Part shown: positions 1-9,433 of the stretch, one piece after another
Position numbering within the stretch: position 1 is the first letter of the stretch
Layout: each line of letters starts with the position of its first letter
Origin: JAEULH01 sp034382075
Lineage (GTDB): Bacteria > Pseudomonadota > Alphaproteobacteria > Rhodospirillales > Defluviicoccaceae
Assembly (NCBI GenBank): GCA_034382075.1
Contig: JAXMOZ010000002.1
Location: 1-64,000, forward strand
Reading direction: 5' to 3'
Length of the DNA: 64,000 nt
The notes under the pieces: generated by a model
The model's database searches: none
Told to the model about the DNA's origin: nothing
The model's input: only the letters and a program-made list of their open reading frames with translations
Translations under genes and position numbers: made by a program

Positions 1-677
1 CCGCCGAAGACATCCTCCACGACCTCGGCGCCTTCAGCATGATCTCGTCCGACAGCCAGGCCATGGGCCGGGTCGGCGAGGTGGTGATCCGCACCTGGCA
101 GACGGCGGACAAGATGAAGCGCCAGCGCGGCGCCCTTCCCGGCGATCCGGCGACGAACGACAACGCCCGGATCAAGCGCTATGTCGCCAAGTACACCATC
201 AATCCGGCCATCACCCACGGCATCGCCGCCCACGTGGGCTCCGTCGAGGTCGGCAAGCTCGCCGACCTGGTGCTGTGGCAGCCGATGTTCTTCGGGGTCA
301 AGCCGGACCTGGTGCTGAAGGCGGGAAGCATTGCTCTGGCCGCCATGGGCGACCCCAACGCCTCGATCCCGACGCCGCAGCCGGCGCACTACCGGCCGAT
401 GTTCGCAAGCTTCGGGCGTGCGCTGACGGCGAGTTCGGTCACCTTCGTCTCCCAGGCGGGGCTCGACGCCGGCGTTGGCGAGAGCCTCGGGCTCGCCAAG
501 GCTCTGGTAGCCGTTGCCAACACCCGCGCCATCGGCAAGAGAGACATGGTCCACAACGCCGCGACGCCGGTGATGGAGATCGACCCGGAGACCTACACGG
601 TGCGCGCCGACGGCGAGCTTTTGACCTGCGAGCCGGCGAGCGTCCTGCCCATGGCCCAGCGGTATTTCCTGTTCTAG
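1..677 (+). CDS. ureC: Urease alpha subunit, C-terminal part (5' end outside window)
   Basis: The reading frame is open from the window edge and ends at TAG 675-677, so this is the last ~225 residues of the nickel-dependent urease catalytic subunit, which hydrolyses urea to ammonia and carbamate. Seen: the conserved HDLGAFSMISSDSQAMGR segment near the left edge, then GEVVIRTWQTADKMK, a KYTINPAITHG segment, and the family-typical FGVKPDLVLKAG and MEIDPETYTVRADGE near the end. The catalytic core and metal ligands lie upstream, outside the window. The accessory genes ureE, ureF and ureG follow on the same strand after a 372-nt repeat-containing gap. Confidence 0.97.
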   Translation, partial: AEDILHDLGAFSMISSDSQAMGRVGEVVIRTWQTADKMKRQRGALPGDPATNDNARIKRYVAKYTINPAITHGIAAHVGSVEVGKLADLVLWQPMFFGVKPDLVLKAGSIALAAMGDPNASIPTPQPAHYRPMFASFGRALTASSVTFVSQAGLDAGVGESLGLAKALVAVANTRAIGKRDMVHNAATPVMEIDPETYTVRADGELLTCEPASVLPMAQRYFLF

Positions 678-717
678 CGGGAGCATGGTGTCATCCGGTC
701 GGCAAGAAAATAAACGC

Positions 718-803
718 CGTCATTGCGAGGAGGCGAATGCCGACGAAGCAATCCAGCTGGTCTGATACTGGATCGCCACGCCGCTTCGCGGCTCGCGATG
801 ACG
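718..803. repeat. Interspersed palindromic repeat, family A, copy 1
   Basis: The element begins CGTCATTGCGAGG and ends GCTCGCGATGACG, so its ends are inverted repeats. Inside are GAAGCAATCCAG and CTGGATCGCCACGCC, which also pair. Nearly the same element occurs at 16893-16979 and 38127-38212, here in the opposite orientation. This is typical of REP-like elements in intergenic DNA of proteobacteria. Confidence 0.85.
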
Positions 804-970
804 ATGTTGCTGACGAACTGCCTCGTTCGCTGCGAGTTATCTTAGCGATGGCCCGGTGATGCCAAGCTGCTCTCGTCGTTGCTTCTCCTTGCCCAGGTGT
901 CCGCTCCCTCTCCTTCCGGCTTCACAACCTTCCTGGGCGCGGGGGGGTTCGCCTAGGTCTCGACGCGCAG

Positions 971-1014
971 CTCCCTCTCCCGTGCGGAGCATGGGAGAGG
1001 GTCGGGGTGAGGGC
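971..1014. repeat. Interspersed hairpin repeat, family B, copy 1
   Basis: CTCTCCC (975-981) pairs with GGGAGAG (993-999) and is followed by GTCGGGGTGAGGGCC. The same stem plus GGGGTGAGGGCC tail recurs at 9365-9433 and 40667-40773, with a related copy at 9189-9250. It lies just upstream of ureE. Confidence 0.75.
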
Positions 1015-1049
1015 CAGCGGAGGGGCGCCTCGGCGCCACTGCAGCCCGA

Positions 1050-1511
1050 ATGACGATGCGCAGGGCCATCCGGGTGGCGGCAGCGGGGAGCTGGCCCAGC
1101 GAAGCGGCGGTGGGGCGGCTGACGCTCGCCTACGACGACCGTCACCGCCGGCGGATCGTGCTCGACGCAGACGACGGCCGGCCCCTGCTCCTCGACCTGG
1201 AACGGGCGACGGTGCTGGCGGACGGCGACGGCTTGGCCTTGGACGGCGGCGGCTGGATCCTTGTGCGCGCCGCTCCCGAACCAGTGATCGAGGTGCTTGG
1301 CAAGGACGCCGCCGCCACCGCCCGCCTCGCCTGGCACCTCGGCAACCGGCACGCGCCGGTGCAGGTGCTGGCGGACGGGACGCTCAGGCTGCGCGACGAT
1401 CCGGTGCTGGCCGCAATGCTCGAAGGCCTCGGCGCCGAGGTGAAGCAGTGCCGGGCGCCCTTCGACCCCGAGCGGGGAGCCTATGCCGGAGCCAGGCACC
1501 ATGCCGACTGA
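1050..1511 (+). CDS. ureE: Urease accessory protein UreE (nickel chaperone)
   Basis: A 153-residue protein of the size and layout of UreE, the nickel-binding metallochaperone that delivers Ni to the UreDFG-apourease complex. The N-terminal half resembles the UreE beta-barrel domain (LTLAYDDRHRRRIVLDADDG...LLLDLERATVLADGDGL). The C-terminal half carries WHLGNRHAPVQV, the segment that contains the conserved metal-binding His, and a short GARHH end instead of a long His tail. An alternative ATG lies at 1056. The 3' end overlaps ureF, as expected for a translationally coupled operon. Confidence 0.93.
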   Translation: MTMRRAIRVAAAGSWPSEAAVGRLTLAYDDRHRRRIVLDADDGRPLLLDLERATVLADGDGLALDGGGWILVRAAPEPVIEVLGKDAAATARLAWHLGNRHAPVQVLADGTLRLRDDPVLAAMLEGLGAEVKQCRAPFDPERGAYAGARHHAD

Positions 1512-2198
1512 GATCGGCGCACTCGCCCTCTACCGGCTGATGGCGTGGCTGTCGCCGGGGTTCCCGGTCGGCGGCTACAGCTATTCCCATGGGATCGAGT
1601 ACGCCGTCGAGGCGGGGCTGGTCACCGATGGCCCGGCGCTCGAAGCCTGGATCGCCGAGATCCTCTGCCGCGGCGCCGGGCTGATCGACGCCGGGCTGCT
1701 CGCCGCGGCCTTTCGGGCGGCGCAGGCCGAGGATCACAGGGCGCTGTTGGCGGTGGCCGAGCGCGCCCAGGCCTGGCGATCGACGGCAGAGACGGCGCTG
1801 GAGAGCGAGGCGCAGGGCGCGGCCTTCCTCGCCGCCGTTGCCGCCGGCTGGCCCGATCCCGGCCGCGACGCTGCGGTGGCCGCGCTTCGCGAAGCCGGCG
1901 TCGCCCCGGCCTACGCGGTGGCCATCGGCCTCGCCGGTGCGTTTGCAAAGGTGCCGGCCGATGCCCTCGCCCGCGCCTATCTGCAGGCCTTCGCCGCCTC
2001 GCTGGTCTCCGCCGGGGTGAGGCTCATTCCCCTTGGCCAAAGCGAGGGCGTGCGCATCCTGGCCGCGCTGGAGCCCGCGGTCGAACGCGCCGCCGCGCTT
2101 GCGCACGGCACGGATCTTGAGGACCTTGGCACCTCGGCATGGATGACGGAGTGGACCTCGATGCGCCACGAATGCCAGTACACCCGGCTGTTTCGCTC

Positions 2199-2202
<4 letters not shown>
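1501..2202 (+). CDS. ureF: Urease accessory protein UreF
   Basis: UreF is the all-helical accessory protein that works with UreD and UreG in nickel insertion into apourease. Seen: LSPGFPVGGYSYSHGIE near the N-terminus, the hallmark of the family, and a Gly/Ala-rich helical body of the usual ~230 residues. The start at 1501 (MPTEIG) overlaps the ureE stop by 11 nt. An in-frame ATG at 1483 would add six residues. The TGA stop at 2200-2202 overlaps the ureG ATG. Confidence 0.95.
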
Positions 2203-2807
<605 letters not shown>

Positions 2808-2857
2808 ATGCGCTCGTCGCGGCTATGCGATAGGGTGTTCGACCGGGAAAGACGACC

Positions 2858-3151
2858 ATGACAGCAATGATCAGCGAAGTTTACGACGCCCTCAGGGCCG
2901 CAGGCGCGCCCGAGGAGCTGTCGAAGGCAGCCGCTCAGGCGGTCATACCGGCGGAGCAGGCGGCGACCAAGGCCGACATCAAGGAGCTGAAGGCCGATAT
3001 CGAGGGGCTGCGCTCCGAGCTGAAGGCCGACCTCCGCACCAGCGCCGCGGAGATGAAAAGCGAGCTGTATCGCGCCTTGTGGCTCCAGGGCAGGGCCATC
3101 GTCGCCATGCTCGCCGGTTTCGGCACCCTGCTCCGCATCTGGACGCCCTAG
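2858..3151 (+). CDS. Small coiled-coil protein with C-terminal membrane segment
   Basis: A 97-residue hypothetical protein. The central stretch (TKADIKELKADIEGLRSELKADLR) has a heptad-like coiled-coil pattern. The C-terminus is one hydrophobic helix (ALWLQGRAIVAMLAGFGTLL). This layout matches the widespread small coiled-coil/TM proteins grouped near DUF1640/CCDC90. The function is unknown. It stands alone between ureG and the convergent feo operon, and no ligand or catalytic motif is visible. Confidence 0.7.
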   Translation: MTAMISEVYDALRAAGAPEELSKAAAQAVIPAEQAATKADIKELKADIEGLRSELKADLRTSAAEMKSELYRALWLQGRAIVAMLAGFGTLLRIWTP

Positions 3152-3188
3152 CTCCAAGACCCGGTGCGCGCCCGGCAGTCACGGTTTA

Positions 3189-3455
3189 CTACCGCGCGCA
3201 GCCGCTCGACTGCGCCACGCCGTCGGCGGGGGCGGCGGGCCGTTCGCCGACCCATTCGTAGAACTCGATGTCGGCGGCAGCGCAGCTGTCGCAGCCGCCG
3301 CAGCGGGCGCCGGCGGTTCGCCTGACCTTGCCCTTGCGCAGCCAGTGCTCGAGCATCCCGCGCACCGCGTCCGGGTCGGCATCGACCTCGCGAGCGAGCT
3401 CGCTGAGCGAGGCCGCGGGGCGGGCCTGGAGATAGGTCTTCAGCGTCGTCAGCAT
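3189..3455 (-). CDS. feoC: FeoC-like winged-helix protein, last gene of the feo operon
   Basis: An 88-residue protein. Residues ~1-50 read as a winged helix (LSELAREVDADPDAVRGMLEHWLRKGKVRR). They are followed by a Cys cluster, ARCGGCDSCA, like the Fe-S or zinc motif of FeoC. FeoC is thought to modulate FeoB activity or stability. It lies 19 nt downstream of feoB on the same strand, which supports the call. Confidence 0.85.
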   Translation of the reverse strand: MLTTLKTYLQARPAASLSELAREVDADPDAVRGMLEHWLRKGKVRRTAGARCGGCDSCAAADIEFYEWVGERPAAPADGVAQSSGCAR

Positions 3456-3474
3456 GGTGTCCCCTCAGGCGCGC

Positions 3475-5808
3475 TCAGGTGCCGGGCACGATCACCGCCC
3501 GGGGCACGTCCTCCCTCCGCCCCGCGACCCACATGGCCGCCAGCGCCGAGCCGAGCAGCCCGAGCATTCCGAAGATCCACAGAGCCGAGGTCGCCGGGTC
3601 GCGGCCGAAGGTGGCGGCCTGGTAAAACAGCACCGCCGCCGCGTAGCCCATGAGCGTGGTCCAGCCGCAAACGAACAGGGTCCAGCGCAGGTTGGTCTCC
3701 CGGTAGACCGCGGCGGTGGCGGCGACGCAGGGCATGTAGAGAAGGACCAAGAGCAGGTAGGCGAAGGCGCCGGCGGCGCCGTCGAAGCGGCTGGCCATGG
3801 CGGTGAAGGTGCCGGTGGCGACCTCCTGTTCGGCGGCCGCGGCCTCGGGCGAGGCGACGTCGCCGATGTCGAGGCTGAGCGGGTCGGTGAGGCGCGCCGC
3901 CACCTCGGCGAGGTTAGCCGGGATGGTGGCGAAGGCCGCGGCAATGCCGCCCCACAGGCTGAACCCGGCGTCCAGATCGTCCTCGCCGCCGCCTGCTGCC
4001 GCCGAGCCGGCCGCGAGCCCGCCGTAGAGCGCGTCCAGGGTGCCCACCACCGCCTCCTTGGCCAGGAGGCCGGTGAAGATGCCGACCGTCGCCGGCCAGT
4101 TGTCCTCGTCGATGCCCATGGGCTGGAACACCGGCACCATGGCCCGGCCGATGGAGGCCAGCACCGACTTGTCGCTGTCCTGGTTGCCGAAGCTGCCGTC
4201 GGAGCCCCAGGAGTTGAGGAAGGCGACGACCACGACCACGCCGACGATGACCCGGCCGGCGCGCAGCACGAAGCCCTTGAGCCGGTCCCAGGTGCGGATC
4301 AGGACGTTGCCGATGGCCGGCATATGGTAGGGCGGCAGCTCCATGATGAACGGCGAGGTCTCGCCCTGGAGCAGGGTGCGCTTGAGCACGAGCCCAGTGA
4401 GCACGGCGGCGCCGATGCCGACGAGGTAAAGCCCGAACACCAGGTTCTGCCCGCCCACGGGGAAAAACGCCGCGGCGAACAGGGCGTAGACCGGCAGCCT
4501 GGCGCCGCAAGACATGAACGGCGCCATGACGATGGTCATGGTCCGGTCGCGCTGGTTCTCCAGGGTCCGCGCCGCCATGATCGCCGGCACGTTGCAGCCG
4601 AAGCCGACGATCAGCGGGACGAAGGATTTTCCCGGCAGGCCGATGGTGCGCATGAACCGGTCCATGACGAAGGCGGCGCGCGCCATGTAGCCGGAGTCCT
4701 CCAGCGCCGAAAGGCAGAGGAACAGGCAGCCGATGATGGGGATGAAGGTGGCGACCGTCTGGATGCCGCCGCCCACCCCGTCGGCAAGCAGCGCCTTGAG
4801 CCAGTCCGGGCTGCCCAGCCGGCCCAGCAGCGCGCCGAAGCCGTCGACCAGGATGGTCCCGAAGAGGATGTCGAAGAAGTCGATGAAGGCGCCGCCGACG
4901 TTGATGGTGAGCATGAACATCGCGTACATGACGGCGAGGAAGATCGGGATGCCGAGCATGCGGTTCAGCACCACCCGATCGATCCGGTCGGACAGGTTGC
5001 GGCCGACCTCGCCGGTGCGGGTCAGGACCGCCGCCACCACCCCGTGCACCCAGGCATAGCGGCCGGCGGCGACGAGGATGTCCGGCTCGTCGCCGGCCTC
5101 CTCCTCGATCCGCGCCTTGAGCCGCGGCAGACGGTCGCGAGCCGCCGCCGGGGCCGCCGCAACCGCCTCGGCGTCGCCTTCCAGCAGGCGCAGCGCCAGC
5201 CAGCGGCGCCGGTCTTGGGCCACGCCCAGATGCGGCGCAAGCTCTTCGGCCGCCCGCTCGACGGCGCTGGGGTAGGCGAGGTCGATCCTGCCCCTCCGCG
5301 GCGCCGCGGCGGCGGCCACCACCGCGTCCTTCAGCGCCTCGATCCCCCGCTTCCTCGCGGCGACGATGGCCACCACCGGGCAGCCGAGCCGGCGCGCCAG
5401 CCCTTCGGCGTCGATCCGCATCCGCCGGTCATGGGCCACGTCCATCATGTTGAGCGCGACGACCACCGGCAGGTGCATCTCCAGGAGCTGGGCGGTGAGG
5501 TAGAGGTTCCGCTCCAGGTTCGAGGCATCGACGATGTTGACGATCAGCCGCGCCGTGCCAGCCGCCAGGAACGCCTGGGCGATCCGCTCGTCCAGCGCGC
5601 CGTCGGCGTCCGGGCTGCCCAGGGTGTAAGTGCCGGGAAGGTCGACGACCTCGATGCTTTGCCCGGCGTGCTCGAACTGCCCGGTCTTTTTCTCGACCGT
5701 CACCCCAGGCCAGTTGCCGACCCGCTGGCGCGCGCCGGTCAGCGCATTGAACAGGGTCGTCTTGCCGCAGTTGGGATTGCCGACCAGGGCGATCACGCTC
5801 GCCGTCAT
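3475..5808 (-). CDS. feoB: Ferrous iron transport protein FeoB
   Basis: A 777-residue Fe(II) transporter of the inner membrane. The N-terminal G domain shows G1 GNPNCGKT (residues 10-17), G2 NWPGVTVE, G3 DLPG (56-59) and G4 NMMD (120-123). A helical guanine-dissociation-inhibitor region follows. The membrane part carries the gate segments (LLADGVGGGIQTVATFIPII, VPLIVGFGCNVPAI with the conserved Cys, FMSCGARLPVYALF). It lies 14 nt downstream of a feoA. A long open frame on the opposite strand is a GC-driven shadow. Confidence 0.98.
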   Translation of the reverse strand: MTASVIALVGNPNCGKTTLFNALTGARQRVGNWPGVTVEKKTGQFEHAGQSIEVVDLPGTYTLGSPDADGALDERIAQAFLAAGTARLIVNIVDASNLERNLYLTAQLLEMHLPVVVALNMMDVAHDRRMRIDAEGLARRLGCPVVAIVAARKRGIEALKDAVVAAAAAPRRGRIDLAYPSAVERAAEELAPHLGVAQDRRRWLALRLLEGDAEAVAAAPAAARDRLPRLKARIEEEAGDEPDILVAAGRYAWVHGVVAAVLTRTGEVGRNLSDRIDRVVLNRMLGIPIFLAVMYAMFMLTINVGGAFIDFFDILFGTILVDGFGALLGRLGSPDWLKALLADGVGGGIQTVATFIPIIGCLFLCLSALEDSGYMARAAFVMDRFMRTIGLPGKSFVPLIVGFGCNVPAIMAARTLENQRDRTMTIVMAPFMSCGARLPVYALFAAAFFPVGGQNLVFGLYLVGIGAAVLTGLVLKRTLLQGETSPFIMELPPYHMPAIGNVLIRTWDRLKGFVLRAGRVIVGVVVVVAFLNSWGSDGSFGNQDSDKSVLASIGRAMVPVFQPMGIDEDNWPATVGIFTGLLAKEAVVGTLDALYGGLAAGSAAAGGGEDDLDAGFSLWGGIAAAFATIPANLAEVAARLTDPLSLDIGDVASPEAAAAEQEVATGTFTAMASRFDGAAGAFAYLLLVLLYMPCVAATAAVYRETNLRWTLFVCGWTTLMGYAAAVLFYQAATFGRDPATSALWIFGMLGLLGSALAAMWVAGRREDVPRAVIVPGT

Positions 5809-5822
5809 TGCGCAGGCTTCCT

Positions 5823-6053
5823 TCAGGTTTTGCGTTCGACCTCGATCACGTCGGCTTCGGCCCGGCGCAGGCTGAGCGAGAAGCCGCGCACCTCGATCTC
5901 CATCGGATCTCCGAGCGGAGCCAGGCGCTGGACGCGGAACGCCGTGCCCGGGGTCAGCCCCATGGCCATCAGCCGCGCCCTGTAGCCTTGGCTGCCTTGG
6001 GCGAAGCGCTTGACCTCGGCGCTGTCACCAACCTTGAGCTCCGATAGCTTCAT
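5823..6053 (-). CDS. feoA: FeoA domain protein (feoB-proximal copy)
   Basis: A 76-residue SH3-like FeoA protein (LSELKVGDSAEVKRF...ARLMAMGLTPGTAFRVQRLAPLGDPMEIEVRGFSLSLRR). FeoA is a cytosolic regulator or partner of FeoB in ferrous iron import. The start overlaps the end of the upstream feoA by 4 nt, and feoB follows after 14 nt. It is one of two tandem FeoA proteins, and the two are clearly diverged from each other. Confidence 0.93.
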   Translation of the reverse strand: MKLSELKVGDSAEVKRFAQGSQGYRARLMAMGLTPGTAFRVQRLAPLGDPMEIEVRGFSLSLRRAEADVIEVERKT

Positions 6054-6301
6054 GGCCTCGCCTTCCCGTCGCCTACCGCCTCGACCCGAACCTTCAGCGC
6101 CAGGCCGAAGCCCACGGCGACCCGTGTCTCCCCCACGGCAACGAGCAACGGCCCGCCCGGCTGGCGGGTGACGATCTCGATGGTCTTGCCCGGGGTCAGG
6201 CCGAGGTGGGCGAGCTTGCGCTGGGCTCCGGCGCCGCCGTCGACGGCGAGGATCGCGACGCGCTCTCCGTCGCTTGCCTGAACCAGAGGGAACCCGCTCA
6301 A
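6050..6301 (-). CDS. feoA: FeoA domain protein (promoter-proximal copy)
   Basis: An 83-residue FeoA-fold protein (RKLAHLGLTPGKTIEIVTRQPGGPLLVAVGETRVAVGFGLALKVRVE), first gene of the feo operon. The start codon is TTG at 6301, preceded by a GAGGGGGG ribosome site. I see no in-frame ATG that keeps the fold. The 3' end overlaps the next feoA as ATGA. Tandem FeoA proteins before FeoB are known in some proteobacteria, and the division of labour is not established. Confidence 0.88.
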   Translation of the reverse strand: MSGFPLVQASDGERVAILAVDGGAGAQRKLAHLGLTPGKTIEIVTRQPGGPLLVAVGETRVAVGFGLALKVRVEAVGDGKARP

Positions 6302-6634
6302 GAGCCGCCCCCCTCGCCAGCCACCACCGCTCGCCCCCTAAACATACCGCAAGCGCGACGCATTCGGAATTTCATGACGCAACCATAGCCGCGCCGCGAG
6401 TTCCTGTACATTCCTTGTGGGTAATGCATCGCGCATGGGAGGCATGCGCGGCTGGGGAGGCTCGGCGGCGCGCAGTGACGATGCGAAGCCGCCGCGGAGC
6501 CTCCACCCGGGCGCACCCGCGCCCGCAAAAGGCCCATCGCCAATGCCCGGCGCCGCTGCTACACCGACGCCCGCAGGGTCCGCCGGCCGCAAGAGATGCC
6601 AGCCACGACCTTTGCGCATGAGGAGCTGCGCGCC

Positions 6635-7924
6635 ATGCTGATCTGGGAACTGACGTTGGTCGCGCTCCTGATCGTGCTGAACGGCTTTTTCGCCATGTCG
6701 GAGCTGGCCATCGTCTCCGCCCGGCGCGCCCGGCTGCAGCACATGGCCCGGTCCGGCAGCCGCTCGGCGGCGCGGGCGCTGAGGCTCGTGGATGATCCCA
6801 CCGGTTTCCTCTCCACGGTCCAGGTCGGCATCACCCTGGTCGGCATTTTCGCCGGCGCCTACGGCGGCGCGACCCTGGCCGAGCCCCTGGCCGCGGCCAT
6901 GCGGACCATCCCGGCGTTGGCGGAGATGGCCGACGACCTGGCGCTGGGCGTCGTCATTGTCGCCATTACCTACCTGTCCTTGATCGTTGGCGAACTCGTG
7001 CCCAAGCGGATCGCGCTCAACAACGCCGAGCCGATCGCGGCCTTCGTTGCCGCGCCGATGCAGCTTCTCGCCCGCATCGGCCGGCCGGTCGTCTGGTTCC
7101 TCGGGGTCTCCACCGACGCGGTCCTCGCCCTGCTGCGCATCCGCCCCAAGGGCGAGAGCACGGTGAGCGAGGAGGAGGTGCGGCTGATGATCGCCGAGGG
7201 CACCGACGCCGGCGTCTTCCACCCCGCCGAGCGCGAGATGATCGAAAGCGTCCTCGCCATGGCCGATCGCACCGTCCGGGCGATCATGGTCCCGCGCCCC
7301 GAGGTGATCTGGCTGGACGTCAGCGATCCTGCGGAAACGAACCTGGCGACCATCCGCGACAGCGGCCACTCGCGCTTCCCGGTGAGCGACGGCGATCTCG
7401 ACCAGGACCTGGCCATCGTCCACGCCAAGGACCTGCTGGAGCAGCTGAACCACGAGGGCAGGATCGATCTCGCCGCCGCCGCCCACGAGCCGCTCTATGT
7501 TCCCGAGACGATGCCGATCCTCAAGCTCATCGACCGGTTCAAGAGCACGGGCATGCACATGGCGGTGGTGGTCGACGAGCACGGCAGCTTCGAGGGACTG
7601 GTGACGCCCACCGATGTGCTGACCGCCATCGCCGGGGCGCTGCCGGACCATCCCGGGGACGAGAGCTCCGAGGCGGTCCAGCGCGACGACGGATCGTGGC
7701 TCCTCGACGGCCGGCTGCCGATCGACAAGGTCGAGCGCACGCTCGGGCTGCGCGACATGCAGGAGGATGAGGACTTCGTCTCGCTGGCCGGCTTCGTGCT
7801 CTACCGCTGCGGCCACGTCCCCGAGGTGGGCGAGTCCTTCGTCTGGCGCGGCTGGCGGTTCGAAGTCGTGGACCTGGACGGCCGGCGGATCGACAAGATC
7901 CTGGCCAACCCGGTCGCGGGCTAG
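6635..7924 (+). CDS. HlyC/CorC (CNNM) family membrane protein with CBS pair
   Basis: A 429-residue inner-membrane protein with three parts. Residues ~1-190 are a DUF21/CNNM membrane domain (LIVLNGFFAMSELAIVSARRARL, GITLVGIFAGAYGG, SLIVGELVPKRIAL). Two CBS domains follow (VPRPEVIWLDVSD, and LKLIDRFKSTGMHMAVVVDEHG). The last part is a CorC_HlyC domain (WLLDGRLPIDKVERTLGL). Homologues are linked to Mg2+/Co2+ homeostasis. The start at 6635 has an AGGAG site 9 nt upstream. An ATG at 6596 is less likely. Confidence 0.93.
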   Translation: MLIWELTLVALLIVLNGFFAMSELAIVSARRARLQHMARSGSRSAARALRLVDDPTGFLSTVQVGITLVGIFAGAYGGATLAEPLAAAMRTIPALAEMADDLALGVVIVAITYLSLIVGELVPKRIALNNAEPIAAFVAAPMQLLARIGRPVVWFLGVSTDAVLALLRIRPKGESTVSEEEVRLMIAEGTDAGVFHPAEREMIESVLAMADRTVRAIMVPRPEVIWLDVSDPAETNLATIRDSGHSRFPVSDGDLDQDLAIVHAKDLLEQLNHEGRIDLAAAAHEPLYVPETMPILKLIDRFKSTGMHMAVVVDEHGSFEGLVTPTDVLTAIAGALPDHPGDESSEAVQRDDGSWLLDGRLPIDKVERTLGLRDMQEDEDFVSLAGFVLYRCGHVPEVGESFVWRGWRFEVVDLDGRRIDKILANPVAG

Positions 7925-7952
7925 CCGCGGGGCAGCGCCACCAAGCGCCGCG

Positions 7953-8189
7953 CTAGACCACTGCCTCGCCGTGCAGCCGGCTCACCGCGTCGCTCAAGGC
8001 CGCATCCTCGGTTTCGAAGGCGCGCTCGGCATCGGTCAGCGGCGCGCCCGTTTCGTCGATCTGCCGCCAAACCCAGTACTCGCCGTTGTTGGTGACTTCC
8101 ACCCGGGCGTACACCCGGCGGAAGAAGCCGCGCCGGCATGGATGCGGCTCGGTGATCATGATGTTGTGAATGCCCGCAAGCCTATCCAC
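7953..8189 (-). CDS. Small hypothetical protein
   Basis: A 78-residue protein of unrecognised family (ITEPHPCRRGFFRRVYARVEVTNNGEYWVWRQIDETG). The composition looks like a genuine soluble protein: it has Trp and Tyr and a balanced charge pattern, unlike the Arg/Pro/Ala-rich shadows around it. A start at 8159 (MITEPH) is also possible. It runs convergent to the CorC-type gene. No function can be assigned. Confidence 0.55.
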   Translation of the reverse strand: MDRLAGIHNIMITEPHPCRRGFFRRVYARVEVTNNGEYWVWRQIDETGAPLTDAERAFETEDAALSDAVSRLHGEAVV

Positions 8190-8407
8190 TATCTTCCCCC
8201 TTCGATGGGACGATGTTGGCCCTCAGCCTCTCGTGGCCGTTGCTCGCAACAAGCGGGCCAGTTGCGCCGCAAAAACGCGGCTGCAAAAGGCAGGCACCGC
8301 AAAGGACGAACGCAGAGTGCGGCGCAGCGACGGGCCTTGCCGGCCAAAGCTTGCATGAACCGCGCGCATTTGCCGCGGCATGAGGCAATCAGGAGGTTCG
8401 CGGGGCG

Positions 8408-9163
8408 ATGGAGTGGAGCGACGACGGCGTGATCCTGTCGATGCGCCGCCACGGCGAGACCTCGGCGATCGCCTCGCTCCTGACCGGCGGACATGGCCGC
8501 CAAAGCGGCCTGATCCGCGGCGCCCGTGGCCGCGCCTCCCGCGGCTTCCTCCAGCCGGGCTCGCGGATCAAGGCCACCTGGCGGGCGCGCCTCGCCGAGC
8601 ACCTCGGCACCATCACCTGGGAGCCGCTGGCGCCGGTGCCGCCGGGCGTGCTCGACGATGCCGCCCGCCTCGCCGCCCTTGCCGCCGCCTGCGCGCTGGC
8701 CGATGCCGCCTTGCCGGAACGCGAGCCGCACGAGGCCGTCCACGCCGGGCTGCTGGCGGTGCTGGCCAGCCTTGCCGACGAGGAGGTTTGGCCTTCGGCG
8801 CTGGTGAAATGGGAGCTGGGGCTGCTACAGGCCCTGGGCTACGGCCTCGACCTCTCCGCCTGCGCCGCCACCGGCGCGACCGACGACCTCGCCTACGTTT
8901 CGCCGCGGAGCGGCCGGGCGGTCAGCCGTGCGGCCGGCGCGCCCTACCATGGCCGGCTGCTGGCGCTGCCGGCGTTCCTGCACACGCCCGGGGCAATCGG
9001 CAGCCGCGCCGAGGCGGTGACCGGGCTCGAGCTCACCGGCTACTTCCTCGAGCGCAACGTCTTTCGCGCCCACGGCCGCGCCCTGCCGCCGGCGCGGGTG
9101 CGCCTGCTCGAGGTGCTCCGCCGCACCGCCGGCGGCACCGGCCTTGCGGACGCGCAAGGTTAG
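8408..9163 (+). CDS. recO: DNA repair protein RecO
   Basis: A 251-residue recombination mediator that loads RecA with RecR at gaps. Seen: an OB-fold N-terminus (DDGVILSMRRHGETSAIASLLTGGHGRQSGLIRGARG...GFLQPGSRI) and a helical C-domain (LVKWELGLLQALGYGLDLSACAATG), followed by RPxSGRAVS-like and LTGYFLERNVF segments. The zinc-site Cys pattern is incomplete, as in many alphaproteobacterial RecO proteins. It stands alone, followed by repeat-rich intergenic DNA. Confidence 0.93.
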   Translation: MEWSDDGVILSMRRHGETSAIASLLTGGHGRQSGLIRGARGRASRGFLQPGSRIKATWRARLAEHLGTITWEPLAPVPPGVLDDAARLAALAAACALADAALPEREPHEAVHAGLLAVLASLADEEVWPSALVKWELGLLQALGYGLDLSACAATGATDDLAYVSPRSGRAVSRAAGAPYHGRLLALPAFLHTPGAIGSRAEAVTGLELTGYFLERNVFRAHGRALPPARVRLLEVLRRTAGGTGLADAQG

Positions 9164-9188
9164 GCGAACGGGCAGAGAAAGGTCGCCA

Positions 9189-9250
9189 CCGCCCTCACCC
9201 GCCCGCTCCGCGGGCCGCCCTCTCCCACTTCGTGGGCGAGGGCAGGTGCG
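9189..9250. repeat. Hairpin repeat, family B-related copy 2
   Basis: It contains CGCCCTCACCCGCCCGCTCC, then GCCCTCTCCCAC and GTGGGCGAGGGC, which form a stem around the word TTC. It shares the CCCTCACCC and CCTCTCCC words with the copies at 971, 9365 and 40667. Confidence 0.65.
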
Positions 9251-9364
9251 CAACCTCCTGCGCCGCTTCCTCTCCCTCACCCGCCCGTTCGCGCGGGTGC
9301 GCCGCCTCGCGGAGCTCAGCATGAAACGGTGCGCTTCGCCGTTCGCCGCGGGTGAGGCTCGATG

Positions 9365-9433
9365 CGCCGGCCTCTCCCTCTCCCTCTCCCGCGCGCCGCA
9401 GGCGCAAGTGGGAGAGGGCGGGGTGAGGGCCTT
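9365..9433. repeat. Hairpin repeat, family B, copy 3
   Basis: CTCTCCCTCTCCCTCTCCC on the left pairs with GGGAGAGGGCGGGGTGAGGG on the right around a GC-rich loop. The right arm and tail are nearly the same as in the copies at 971-1014 and 40667-40773. Confidence 0.75.

Larger units (their letters stand above)
678..1049. other. Intergenic region ureC-ureE carrying two repeat families
   Basis: A 372-nt gap inside the urease cluster. It holds one copy of the palindromic repeat family A (718-803) and one copy of family B (971-1014). I see no convincing gene in it. Overlapping frames open across it have no recognisable family features. The gap separates ureC from the accessory genes, so ureEFG could use their own promoter, but no clear promoter is visible. 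Confidence 0.6.

Noticed and set aside
3454..5985. 843-residue open frame on the plus strand opposite feoB
   Set aside because: Low-complexity His/Asp/Gly/Arg-rich translation with no family features. It mirrors the high GC of feoB on the other strand.
6340..6420. Fur or Irr box upstream of the feo operon
   Set aside because: A short AT-richer stretch (GGAATTTCATGACG) is present, but no convincing match to a Fur or Irr palindrome.
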